A stretch of 39,474 nt of DNA from a virus. The DNA lies in the IMG/VR virus record IMGVR_UViG_3300044639_001363, positions 1-39,474 of that record. One strand, given 5' to 3'. The notes beneath the pieces are model-generated. The model was given only the letters and a program-made list of their open reading frames with translations. It did not search any database and was not told the DNA's origin. Numbering within the stretch: position 1 is the stretch's first letter; every line of letters begins with the position of its first letter. The position numbers and the translations under genes were made by a program. Below are positions 7,871 through 14,860 of this stretch, in pieces.

Positions 7871-8034
7871 TGGATTTGCCTATTAATGATAAAGAATTGG
7901 ATACTATTGTAAAAGCACTTGGGTTTGGTGGAGATGCTGCATTGTATCACAAACTGAAACTAGTAAAAGAACTTAGGGAACAAGGTTTACCTTATAAAAA
8001 AATACTTCGTGAAGAATATGGGATGGTGGCTTGA
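7870..8034 (+). CDS. 54-aa protein between gp43 and uvsX
   Basis: The ATG at 7870 shares a base with the gp43 TAA, and its TGA overlaps the uvsX ATG. The product starts [14 protein letters not shown] and is mostly helical: [21 protein letters not shown], then [16 protein letters not shown]. There is no Cys, no membrane segment and no family I recognise. The tight coupling on both sides supports a real gene. Confidence 0.7.
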   Translation: MDLPINDKELDTIVKALGFGGDAALYHKLKLVKELREQGLPYKKILREEYGMVA

Positions 8035-9038
8035 TGGACTTTCTTAAAGATATTGTAAAAGAAATTGGTGACGACTTCACCAAATTAGCATCAGACATTG
8101 ATGAGACTGAGACTTATGTTGATACTGGTTCGTACATTTTTAATGCACTGGTTTCAGGTAGCATATTTGGCGGTGTATCTGGCAATAAGATTACTGCTAT
8201 TGCTGGAGAGTCTTCTACTGGAAAGACTTTCTTTTCTCTCGCTGTGGTTAAGAATTTTCTTGATATTCACCCCGATGGTTATTGTCTCTACTTTGATACT
8301 GAGGCCGCTATTACCAAATCACTTATAGAATCTCGTGGAATTGATACTACTCGTCTGGTTGTTGTTAATGTTGTTACTATCGAAGAGTTTCGTACAAAGG
8401 CACTCAAAGCGGTAGATATGTATTTGAAAGCACCAGTAGAAGACCGCAAACCTTGTATGTTTGTATTGGATTCTCTGGGTATGCTTTCTACAAGTAAAGA
8501 GATTAATGACGCATTGAATGAGAAGGAAGTTAGGGATATGACTAAATCTCAACTTATCAAAGGTGCGTTTAGAATGTTAACCCTCAAACTAGGTCAAGCA
8601 AATGTCCCGCTCATTGTCACAAATCATACATATGATGTCATCGGAGCTTACGTACCAACTAAAGAAATGGGAGGAGGTTCTGGACTCAAGTACGCAGCAA
8701 GCACGATCATTTATCTCAGCAAAAAGAAAGAAAAGGATGGAACAGAGGTGGTCGGCAATATTATCAAAGCTAAGACTGCTAAATCGCGTTTGAGTAAGGA
8801 GAACAAAGATGTTGAAGTCCGTCTGTATTATGATGAGCGCGGTCTTGATCGTTACTATGGTCTTCTGGAACTTGGTGAGATTGGTGGACTCTGGAAGAAT
8901 GTAGCGGGACGTTACGAGATGGATGGTAAGAAAATCTATGCTAAGCAAATTCTTTCTAATCCAGAAGAGTATTTCACTGAAGAAGTGATGCAAAAACTTG
9001 ATGAGATTGCAAGAGAAGAATTTAGTTACGGTAAATGA
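8034..9038 (+). CDS. uvsX: UvsX RecA-like recombinase
   Basis: This 334-aa RecA/Rad51-family recombinase forms filaments on single-stranded DNA and drives strand exchange and recombination-dependent replication in T4. Walker A GESSTGKT lies at residues 58-65; Walker B lies in [11 protein letters not shown] (about 141-151). A later [14 protein letters not shown] segment matches RecA loop L2 and the strand that follows. I use the ATG at 8034, one codon inside an in-frame TTG at 8031, because it overlaps the preceding TGA. The TGA overlaps the next ATG. Confidence 0.95.
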   Translation: MDFLKDIVKEIGDDFTKLASDIDETETYVDTGSYIFNALVSGSIFGGVSGNKITAIAGESSTGKTFFSLAVVKNFLDIHPDGYCLYFDTEAAITKSLIESRGIDTTRLVVVNVVTIEEFRTKALKAVDMYLKAPVEDRKPCMFVLDSLGMLSTSKEINDALNEKEVRDMTKSQLIKGAFRMLTLKLGQANVPLIVTNHTYDVIGAYVPTKEMGGGSGLKYAASTIIYLSKKKEKDGTEVVGNIIKAKTAKSRLSKENKDVEVRLYYDERGLDRYYGLLELGEIGGLWKNVAGRYEMDGKKIYAKQILSNPEEYFTEEVMQKLDEIAREEFSYGK

Positions 9039-9577
9039 TTAAAGTTTTAAAAACTGAAATCAACGTATCTAAAGTTGTAGAACAACTCAAGAAATATCCA
9101 CAAGACTGGGACCACCAAAAACATCTTAAAGATTCTCAGTCTTTGGTTGATAGGGGATTTGCAGACTTGCCAGTAAGTGCTCTTCAACTTATAATGGGTG
9201 GAGTTAAAAGCAAAGAAGACTTTGTTGGAGACTCTGAAATTAATATCAAGACTCCCGCATACGAACATCACAGTGAAATAAGAAAGATTATACGCAAGCA
9301 CTTTGGAAATGTAGAACTACATCGTTGTGGATTTCTTTCTTTACCTGTTGATGAAATTGTAGGAGCACATATTGATGAGGGAACTTACTATCAAACAAGA
9401 GATAGATATCACCTTTCTATTCTTGGTAGATATCAGTATTTCTGTGGAACAGACACAGTGATTGTTGAACCAGGGACTCTTTTGTGGTTTAATAATAAAT
9501 TACCTCACGGCACCGTTAATATTGGTGACGAGACTAGAATAACGTTTGTATTTGATATACCGCATGGAACAAGTTGA
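9035..9577 (+). CDS. 2OG-Fe(II) oxygenase, Asp/Asn beta-hydroxylase-like
   Basis: This 180-aa protein has the iron-binding H-x-D pair (H112, D114 in GAHIDEG) and a distal histidine (H158 in LPHGTVN). R168 (ETRITF) is placed to bind 2-oxoglutarate. The order and the [13 protein letters not shown] block fit the aspartyl/asparaginyl beta-hydroxylase-like branch of the 2OG-Fe(II) family. Such enzymes hydroxylate proteins or small molecules; the substrate here is unknown. It sits between uvsX and the helicase gene, overlapping the former by 4 bases and the latter by 14, so it is expressed with replication proteins. Confidence 0.85.
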   Translation: MIKVLKTEINVSKVVEQLKKYPQDWDHQKHLKDSQSLVDRGFADLPVSALQLIMGGVKSKEDFVGDSEINIKTPAYEHHSEIRKIIRKHFGNVELHRCGFLSLPVDEIVGAHIDEGTYYQTRDRYHLSILGRYQYFCGTDTVIVEPGTLLWFNNKLPHGTVNIGDETRITFVFDIPHGTS

Positions 9578-10940
9578 GTTTCTTATTCTTCGCAACCTTT
9601 TGCATAATGAAGAATATGTCCGTAAAGTAATTCCTTTTCTTAAGTCTGAATACTTTGAGGACACTAATCAGAAGATTGTATTTGAGGAAATTCTGAAATT
9701 TATTCAGGAATATAATGAACCCGCTACAAAAGAAGTTCTTTGTATTGAAGTAGAAAAGCGTCAGGATATCAATGATACTTCTTTCAAAGAAATCACTCAT
9801 TTGATTGGATGTCTTGATGATGTCCCTGCGGAGTTTAATTGGTTATGTGACACAACTGAAAAGTGGTGTAGAGATCGTGCCATCTATCTTGCTCTTATGG
9901 AATCTATTCATATTGCAGATGGAAAGGATGAAAAGAAAAATCGTGATAGTATTCCTAGTATTTTGTCAGATGCTTTGGCAGTATCTTTTGATACTCACAT
10001 CGGACACGATTATCTGTTAGACTATGAACGACGTTATGAGTCCTATCACAAAAAGGAAGACAAAATTGAATTTGACTTAGAATTCTTCAACAAAATCACA
10101 AAAGGTGGTTTACCTAATAAGACTCTCAATATCGCTCTTGCTGGTACGGGTGTTGGGAAATCGCTGTTTATGTGTCATGTGGCTAGTTCCGCCTTGTTAC
10201 AGGGCAGGAACGTACTCTATATCACTCTTGAAATGGCGGAGGAGCGAATTGCTGAGCGAATTGATGCCAACCTTCTCAATGTCCCAATTCAGGATATTGT
10301 AGAACTACCAAAGCAGATGTTTGAGAGCAAGGTCACCAATCTTGCAAAGAAAACTCAAGGTACACTTATAATTAAGGAATACCCTACAGCATCTGCTCAT
10401 GCTGGCCACTTTAAGTCACTTCTCAATGAACTTGCACTTAAGAAGTCATTTAGACCTGATATTATTTTCATTGATTACCTTAATATTTGTTCTTCCAGTA
10501 GGTATCGGGGAAACAGCAACATCAATTCTTATACGTTTGTCAAAGCAATTGCTGAGGAACTTAGGGGGCTCGCCGTCGAGTTTAATGTCCCAATTGTCTC
10601 CGCTACTCAGACCACTCGTTCAGGTTATGGTTCTTCTGATGTTGAACTTACTGATACTAGTGAGTCCTTTGGTCTTCCTGCTACTGCTGACCTTATGTTT
10701 GCCCTTATTAGCACTGAAGAGTTGGAGGGACTTGGACAGATTTTAGTGAAGCAACTGAAAAATCGTTATAATGACCCAACCATTCATAAGCGTTTTGTGA
10801 TTGGTATTGATAGGGCAAAGATGCGTCTTTATGACTGCGAACAATCTGCTCAACAAGATATCCTTGACAACGGAAAGGATGAAGAGTATGATTATGAAGA
10901 AAAGAAACCTAAAAAATCATTTGAAGGATTTAAATTCTAA
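9564..10940 (+). CDS. 41: Replicative DNA helicase, gp41/DnaB-like
   Basis: This 458-aa hexameric 5'-3' helicase partners with the gp61 primase. Walker A is ALAGTGVGKS with the lysine at residue 199. Walker B (IIFIDYL) and DnaB-family elements (ITLEMAEERIAERIDAN; SATQTTRSG) follow. I choose the ATG at 9564 ([13 protein letters not shown]); an in-frame start at 9546 would add six residues deeper into the oxygenase gene. Length is near T4 gp41 (475 aa). The C-terminus is acidic then basic (DEEYDYEEKKPKKSFEGFKF). Confidence 0.95.
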   Translation: MEQVEFLILRNLLHNEEYVRKVIPFLKSEYFEDTNQKIVFEEILKFIQEYNEPATKEVLCIEVEKRQDINDTSFKEITHLIGCLDDVPAEFNWLCDTTEKWCRDRAIYLALMESIHIADGKDEKKNRDSIPSILSDALAVSFDTHIGHDYLLDYERRYESYHKKEDKIEFDLEFFNKITKGGLPNKTLNIALAGTGVGKSLFMCHVASSALLQGRNVLYITLEMAEERIAERIDANLLNVPIQDIVELPKQMFESKVTNLAKKTQGTLIIKEYPTASAHAGHFKSLLNELALKKSFRPDIIFIDYLNICSSSRYRGNSNINSYTFVKAIAEELRGLAVEFNVPIVSATQTTRSGYGSSDVELTDTSESFGLPATADLMFALISTEELEGLGQILVKQLKNRYNDPTIHKRFVIGIDRAKMRLYDCEQSAQQDILDNGKDEEYDYEEKKPKKSFEGFKF

Positions 10941-10941
10941 T

Positions 10942-11355
10942 ATGACTAAAGTTATTGATAGCGATAAGTACATTGAGTTTGTGCGCCAAACCACAAGTCC
11001 TGCCAGCAGTGACTTTGCACAACTTCTTGCGCGAATGACAGAACTTGAAGCAACTCACGATGCTGATGTTCCTCGCCTTCTCACTGCTGCTCTTGGTATG
11101 ACTGCTGAGGCAGGTGAATTCACTGAAGTTGTAAAGAAAATCATTCTCCAAGGCAAACCTTATAATGAAGAGAATGTCTTTCATATGAAGCGTGAACTTG
11201 GTGATATCTGTTGGTATCTTGCTCAAGCGTGTATGGCACTTGATACAAACTTCCGTGAGATTATGGAAATGAATTATGAGAAACTGAGTGCTCGTTATCC
11301 CGAAGGTGCATTTGATGTTTATCGTTCTGAGAATCGTGTGGAGGGAGACCTGTGA
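10942..11355 (+). CDS. mazG: MazG-like nucleoside triphosphate pyrophosphohydrolase
   Basis: This 137-aa protein contains the all-alpha NTP-PPase signature: EAGE in LGMTAEAGEFTEVVKK, then ELGD in MKRELGDICWYLAQAC, supplying the four acidic Mg2+ ligands. MazG proteins hydrolyse (d)NTPs to monophosphates. Cyanophage MazG was once thought to degrade ppGpp but is better supported as a dNTP-hydrolysing enzyme; I do not choose here. The ATG at 10942 is used because the longer frame (from 10801) runs through the helicase gene. The last bases overlap the next gene's GTG. Confidence 0.92.
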   Translation: MTKVIDSDKYIEFVRQTTSPASSDFAQLLARMTELEATHDADVPRLLTAALGMTAEAGEFTEVVKKIILQGKPYNEENVFHMKRELGDICWYLAQACMALDTNFREIMEMNYEKLSARYPEGAFDVYRSENRVEGDL

Positions 11356-11537
11356 GCGAAGAAAAACAAGTAACAGTTAAAATGGATGCTCGTGCTGCCG
11401 CTGCAGTTCGTCAAGTTCTATTTGAAGCGCAACGAGGATATACATATGATGAGGTAAGTGTTCCACCTCGTATTGCTGATATTCGTTCAGTCATTCAAAG
11501 TATTGATGATAGTCTAGGTGCGGTTCTTGGTGTTTAA
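11352..11537 (+). CDS. Small conserved hypothetical protein after mazG
   Basis: This 61-aa protein starts at a GTG (11352) that overlaps the mazG stop. It begins SEEKQVTVKMDARAAAAVRQ, with an Ala/Arg-rich helix and then VPPRIADIRSVIQSIDDSLG. It has no membrane segment or known motif. It is the last gene of the early replication block; a late promoter overlaps its stop. Confidence 0.7.
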   Translation: MSEEKQVTVKMDARAAAAVRQVLFEAQRGYTYDEVSVPPRIADIRSVIQSIDDSLGAVLGV

Positions 11538-11543
11538 TAAATA
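11536..11543 (+). promoter_or_regulatory. Late promoter candidate (AATAAATA)
   Basis: AATAAATA is one mismatch from the T4 late -10 TATAAATA. It is followed by CCTAAAAAA, a tract repeated after the promoter at 11681. It lies 12 bases before the 40-aa ORF. Confidence 0.6.
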
Positions 11544-11555
11544 CCTAAAAAACCT

Positions 11556-11678
11556 ATGTATTACTCCGAGTGGGTTAAAATTCTAAAAGAAAAACTTGAA
11601 AAAAAGGATAATACTAAAAATAAATCTAAAAAATCTGTAGATAAAGACTTTGAACATTATCCGATGGAACTAGTTTAA
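11556..11678 (+). CDS. 40-aa lysine-rich late peptide
   Basis: The ORF encodes MYYSEWVKILKEKLEKKDN..., highly charged, ending HYPMELV. It lies between two late promoter motifs (11536 and 11681). The N-terminus has an amphipathic helix; no gp21-like cleavage site is obvious. It may be a small head-associated peptide, by context only. No family is recognised and the ORF is short, so confidence is moderate. Confidence 0.5.
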   Translation: MYYSEWVKILKEKLEKKDNTKNKSKKSVDKDFEHYPMELV

Positions 11679-11680
11679 TT

Positions 11681-11688
11681 TATAAATA
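11681..11688 (+). promoter_or_regulatory. Late promoter, perfect TATAAATA
   Basis: An exact T4-type late -10, 20 bases before the ATG at 11709. It is followed by CCTAAAAAAGTAT, part of a short imperfect inverted repeat (ATACC..AGTAT) also seen in related form after the late promoters at 12661 and 26014. Confidence 0.8.
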
Positions 11689-11708
11689 CCTAAAAAAGTA
11701 TTTGTAAA

Positions 11709-12515
11709 ATGGATCCCAAAGAACTACGCGGTTTGCTGGAAGCATACTCTGAAGTTTATGCTCCTCAAGAAGAAATTGAAGAGGCAGTAAAAGGTGCTTC
11801 TCGTCACGACACTGAAATGAGAAAAGCAGCAGCATCTGAAAGAAGATCGGGTGTAAAAAATCGTCTATCGGCATCTGCAGGTAAAGCAAATGCTGATAAG
11901 ATGGAAAGAGACGTGAAATATATGGATAAATTGACTAAAAATAATAAAATCATTGTTGGAATGGCTCACGAAGAAGTAGATATATTTGATACTGTTCTTG
12001 AGTTCCTCCAAGTAGAAGGATTTGCAGAAACTTTGGAAGAAGCAGAGTGGATGATGGCAAATGTGATTGATGAGGAAGCGATTGGTATTATTCTTGGCGA
12101 AGCAATCACCAGCGAAAAGGGTAAAGCAAAAGCAGCAGCAATGATTGCTGCTCGTTCTACTCCTTCTGGTAGAGCAAAACCAGGACAAGGTGCTTCTGTT
12201 GCTGCAATCAAGCATATCGGTCGTGCTAATGTAGATAATCTTGGAGGAACACCACCTAATCTAAAAATTGCTAAAAATCCAGTTAAGTCTAGATCTTATG
12301 GTGGAACTGGAAACAAAGCAGCAAGAAGAGCAGCAGCACTTCGTCAAGAAGAGTTTGTTGATGAAGCACAAGAGGCTCGCAACAACCCCGAGAAGTATGA
12401 AAGAGAGCAAGCGAAAAAGTCTGCTCCTGTTCGTGGAGAAAAAACTCCTATGCCCCCAAGAGGTGATAAGCGTAGAGAGGACTTTGAGAAGTGGTATGCT
12501 GCTAATGTCCGCTGA
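11709..12515 (+). CDS. Late virion-type protein with a possible gp21 cleavage site
   Basis: This 268-aa protein is rich in Ala, Lys, Arg and Glu. It opens MDPKELRGLLEAYSEVY, in which L9-L10-E11|A12 fits the T4 gp21 prohead-protease rule (I/L-x-E|A/G). A middle segment, LEFLQVEGFAETLEEAEWMM (about 97-116), resembles a short acidic domain that recurs in other late cyanophage proteins, including the 636-aa protein at 14861. The C-terminal part is basic and disordered-looking (RREDFEKWYAANVR end). It has a perfect late promoter. I infer a head-internal or structural role; a family name cannot be given. Confidence 0.75.
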   Translation: MDPKELRGLLEAYSEVYAPQEEIEEAVKGASRHDTEMRKAAASERRSGVKNRLSASAGKANADKMERDVKYMDKLTKNNKIIVGMAHEEVDIFDTVLEFLQVEGFAETLEEAEWMMANVIDEEAIGIILGEAITSEKGKAKAAAMIAARSTPSGRAKPGQGASVAAIKHIGRANVDNLGGTPPNLKIAKNPVKSRSYGGTGNKAARRAAALRQEEFVDEAQEARNNPEKYEREQAKKSAPVRGEKTPMPPRGDKRREDFEKWYAANVR

Positions 12516-12539
12516 TAGATAAAGCGAAAGATTACTCTT

Positions 12540-12569
12540 ACCCACTTGACTTTTAGTTGAGTGGGTTTT
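12540..12569 (+). terminator. Intrinsic terminator sharing bases with the tRNA-Ala promoter
   Basis: ACCCACT-TGAC (12540-12550) pairs with GTTG-AGTGGGT (12556-12566) around a TTTTA loop, with two G-T pairs, followed by TTTT. TTGACT in the 5' arm is the -35 of the promoter at 12546-12574. Confidence 0.8.
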
Positions 12570-12574
12570 ATAAT
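12546..12574 (+). promoter_or_regulatory. Sigma70-type promoter TTGACT-N17-TATAAT for tRNA-Ala
   Basis: -35 TTGACT (12546-12551), 17-base spacer, perfect -10 TATAAT (12569-12574). Transcription would begin around 12581, just before the tRNA (12585). The -35 lies in the terminator stem. Confidence 0.88.
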
Positions 12575-12584
12575 ATCTACATTA

Positions 12585-12657
12585 GGGGATATAACTCAGT
12601 TGGTAGAGTGTCTGCTTTGCACGCAGGAAGTCAGGAGTTCGAGTCTCCTTATCTCCA
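12585..12657 (+). tRNA. tRNA-Ala (anticodon TGC)
   Basis: Acceptor stem GGGGATA pairs with TATCTCC (one G-T pair). Anticodon stem TCTGC/GCAGG encloses the loop TTTGCAC, giving anticodon TGC. T-arm AGGAG-TTCGAGT-CTCCT. The 3' CCA is not encoded. It is the only tRNA in the late block, with its own early-type promoter. Confidence 0.95.
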
Positions 12658-12660
12658 TTT

Positions 12661-12667
12661 CTAAATA
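12661..12667 (+). promoter_or_regulatory. Late promoter candidate (CTAAATA)
   Basis: CTAAATA lies 21 bases before the ATG at 12689. The following ATACTTGAAAGAGTAT can fold as a small hairpin at the transcript's 5' end. Confidence 0.65.
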
Positions 12668-12688
12668 CTTGAAAGAGTATTAATATAA

Positions 12689-13510
12689 ATGGCAAACCAA
12701 GGTCTGCAATTTGAACACGCAGTAATGTATGTTGCTACATCCAGAATAATTGATAGAGATTCCGAGCAAGAAGCGGAATTCAATAATTCTGCTAAGCAAT
12801 GGAGCAGTATTCCTCAGAACATAAAAAATACTGCTGAAAAAATTGTTCTTGATATGGCACCATCTACTGAACCACAAAGACAAAATTATTTTAAATCATT
12901 TAAAAAAATGAGCGGTGGTGGAGAGGAACCGAAAACTGATATATTGTTTAAAGTTGGAACTAAAAAATATAAGTGCTCTATGAAATGGGGGAAATCTTAT
13001 CAATTGACAAGTGCTGGAGTTGATAAGTCAGTTCAAGTCTTTACTGAGGTTTTAAAAAAAGTTGCCAAAGATATTAACCTTAATAAGATGGATGTTAATA
13101 CCTTAGGAAATTTGCAGTTGGTGTTAGAACAAATTTCAAATAAATTTGAAAATGCATCTGGAACGATGGACCAACCAACTGCTAAAAGATTAATGAACGA
13201 TGTAAAAAAAGCCGGAGGCATAAATGAACAGTTGCAAGATATACTTGGGTCTAAAAGAGCACCTACTGGAGATGTTGCATATGATGCGTTTAAATTTGAA
13301 TTGACAAAGGAATGTATGACTGGCGAGATGTTATTTGATGGTGATGATAGATCAGCAACTCATTTATTTACGGAAGATGGCATTAAAGAAATAACGGATG
13401 ATGTTGTTAGAGATGTTATGAAAATTGCAGGAGTTAGATTGTCGTTAAAGGGTCGGGGAACAAAGAATGGAGTTAGACAGAATGCAATTTCTATAAGATA
13501 TGAGGTTTGA
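12689..13510 (+). CDS. PD-(D/E)XK-like protein, possible virion nuclease
   Basis: This 273-aa protein opens MANQGLQFEHAVMYV, with a glutamate placed as in the first helix of restriction-endonuclease-like folds. It then has GGGEEPKTDILFKVGTKKYK (about 76-95), followed by CSMKWGKSYQLTSAG (about 96-110). The E-P-K-T-D ... S-x-K arrangement, with 'QL-S-G' after it, fits the PD-(D/E)XK core (Asp, then E/S-x-K) as seen in several phage hypothetical proteins. Activity is inference. The C-terminal half (ATHLFTEDGIKEITDD...) is unassigned. The upstream late promoter suggests it is made with virion proteins. A structural role without catalysis is the alternative. Confidence 0.65.
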   Translation: MANQGLQFEHAVMYVATSRIIDRDSEQEAEFNNSAKQWSSIPQNIKNTAEKIVLDMAPSTEPQRQNYFKSFKKMSGGGEEPKTDILFKVGTKKYKCSMKWGKSYQLTSAGVDKSVQVFTEVLKKVAKDINLNKMDVNTLGNLQLVLEQISNKFENASGTMDQPTAKRLMNDVKKAGGINEQLQDILGSKRAPTGDVAYDAFKFELTKECMTGEMLFDGDDRSATHLFTEDGIKEITDDVVRDVMKIAGVRLSLKGRGTKNGVRQNAISIRYEV

Positions 13511-13517
13511 TAAAAAT

Positions 13518-13525
13518 AATAAATA
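13518..13525 (+). promoter_or_regulatory. Late promoter candidate (AATAAATA)
   Basis: AATAAATA lies 20 bases before the ATG at 13546, the same spacing as the exact TATAAATA promoter at 11681. Confidence 0.65.
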
Positions 13526-13545
13526 AAAGTATATCAAAACACAAT

Positions 13546-14853
13546 ATGAAGAGTTTTTTCAAATTTTTGTCTGAAGCATCAGAATCGCAAGCAGCAATGC
13601 AGGCGAAGAAACTTGGATTGCGCGGAGACGGCCACGGCGGATGGGTAGACCGTGCTGGAAAGTATGTTGCAAGAACTGATAAAGGAAAACTCAAATTCAT
13701 TGATGGACGCCAAGCGGCACAACAAGAACTAGGAGCAGCAAAACAACCTACAGGAGCTGCACCCACACCACAACCAAAAGCATCGCCGCAAGCACCTGCA
13801 TCTGCATCTCCTAAAGCATCAAAAGGAGCATCAGAGGAGCAAGCACCAGAAGATGGCGATACTATCACTATCGTATTTGGAAGATTTAATCCCCCCACAG
13901 TAGGGCACGAAAAACTCTTAAAATCAGCAAAGAGAATTTCTACTGGTGGTGCAATTAAAATTTATCCATCAAGAACTCAAGATCCCAAAAAGAATCCTTT
14001 GGATCCAAATACCAAAGTTTCTTATATGAGAAAGATGTTCCCCGAATTTGGTGAAGTAATCATTAATGATCCAGATATGAAGTCTATCTTTGATGTTTTG
14101 GTAAATGCAGATAAAGATGGATATTCAAATGTAAATATTGTAGTTGGATCTGATCGTCAATCTGAATTTGAAAATCTTGCACAAAAGTATAATAATGATC
14201 TTTATCAATTTGATTTGATTCGTGTTGTTTCTGCTGGTGTAAGAGATGCTGATGCGGAAGGCGTGGAAGGTATGTCCGCATCCAAGATGAGAAAAGCGGT
14301 AATGGATGATGACTTCCAATCTTTCAGAAGGGGAACACCAAAAACTCTTGATGATGGGGACACACAAAATCTGTTTAATTCTGTTCGTCAAGGAATGGGT
14401 GTAAAGAAATCAAAACTTAAAAAAGAAAGTTACAATCTTTGGGAAATCGCTCCAAAGTTTGATCAAAGAACTCTTCGTGAAAATTATATTGCAGGAAAAA
14501 TTTTTAGAATTGGTGATAAAGTTCAAAACTTAAATACTGGATTAATTGGTGAAGTAATGCGTAGAGGAACCAATTATCTTATTTGCGTCACTGAAGATGG
14601 AAATATGTTTAAATCTTGGATTAAAGACGTGATGGAATATACTGAAGTGAAAATGGAAAGAAAAATGAGAGTACCGGGAAAACCGAATACATTAGTAGGA
14701 ACTGGTGGATATTTTAAGTATGCAGTTGATATGACGCCAGGATTTAAAAAAGGAGATAAAACCAATCTTCAGTATGGTGCAAAATCATATAGTGGATATA
14801 AACAATCTAGTATAAAGGAATTCCTAAATAAGTATAAGGTAAAAAGTAAGTAG
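13546..14853 (+). CDS. Nucleotidyltransferase with a T4-like capsid-targeting N-terminus
   Basis: I use the ATG at 13546 because it is correctly spaced from the late promoter and yields [14 protein letters not shown]. This resembles the capsid-targeting leader of T4 internal proteins (MKTYQEFIAE), with L8-S9-E10|A11 matching the gp21 site. An Ala/Pro-rich linker (about 55-100) leads to a nucleotidyltransferase core: [16 protein letters not shown] (about 109-124) is a variant of G-x-F-N-P-x-H-x-G-H, with Thr in place of the first His. [12 protein letters not shown] resembles the ISSTxxR loop. NMN adenylyltransferase-like or cytidylyltransferase-like activity is possible. The C-terminal ~120 residues are unassigned. 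A head-packaged enzyme is inferred. Confidence 0.75.
   Translation: MKSFFKFLSEASESQAAMQAKKLGLRGDGHGGWVDRAGKYVARTDKGKLKFIDGRQAAQQELGAAKQPTGAAPTPQPKASPQAPASASPKASKGASEEQAPEDGDTITIVFGRFNPPTVGHEKLLKSAKRISTGGAIKIYPSRTQDPKKNPLDPNTKVSYMRKMFPEFGEVIINDPDMKSIFDVLVNADKDGYSNVNIVVGSDRQSEFENLAQKYNNDLYQFDLIRVVSAGVRDADAEGVEGMSASKMRKAVMDDDFQSFRRGTPKTLDDGDTQNLFNSVRQGMGVKKSKLKKESYNLWEIAPKFDQRTLRENYIAGKIFRIGDKVQNLNTGLIGEVMRRGTNYLICVTEDGNMFKSWIKDVMEYTEVKMERKMRVPGKPNTLVGTGGYFKYAVDMTPGFKKGDKTNLQYGAKSYSGYKQSSIKEFLNKYKVKSK
14824..14830 (+). promoter_or_regulatory. Late promoter candidate (CTAAATA) inside the 3' end of the upstream gene
   Basis: CTAAATA lies within the last codons of the nucleotidyltransferase gene, 30 bases before the ATG at 14861, and would drive the 636-aa protein. 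Confidence 0.6.
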
Positions 14854-14860
14854 AATTGCA

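Noticed and set aside
10801-10941. Longer start for MazG
   Set aside because: The extension overlaps the 3' end of the helicase gene; the ATG at 10942 lies just after the helicase stop.
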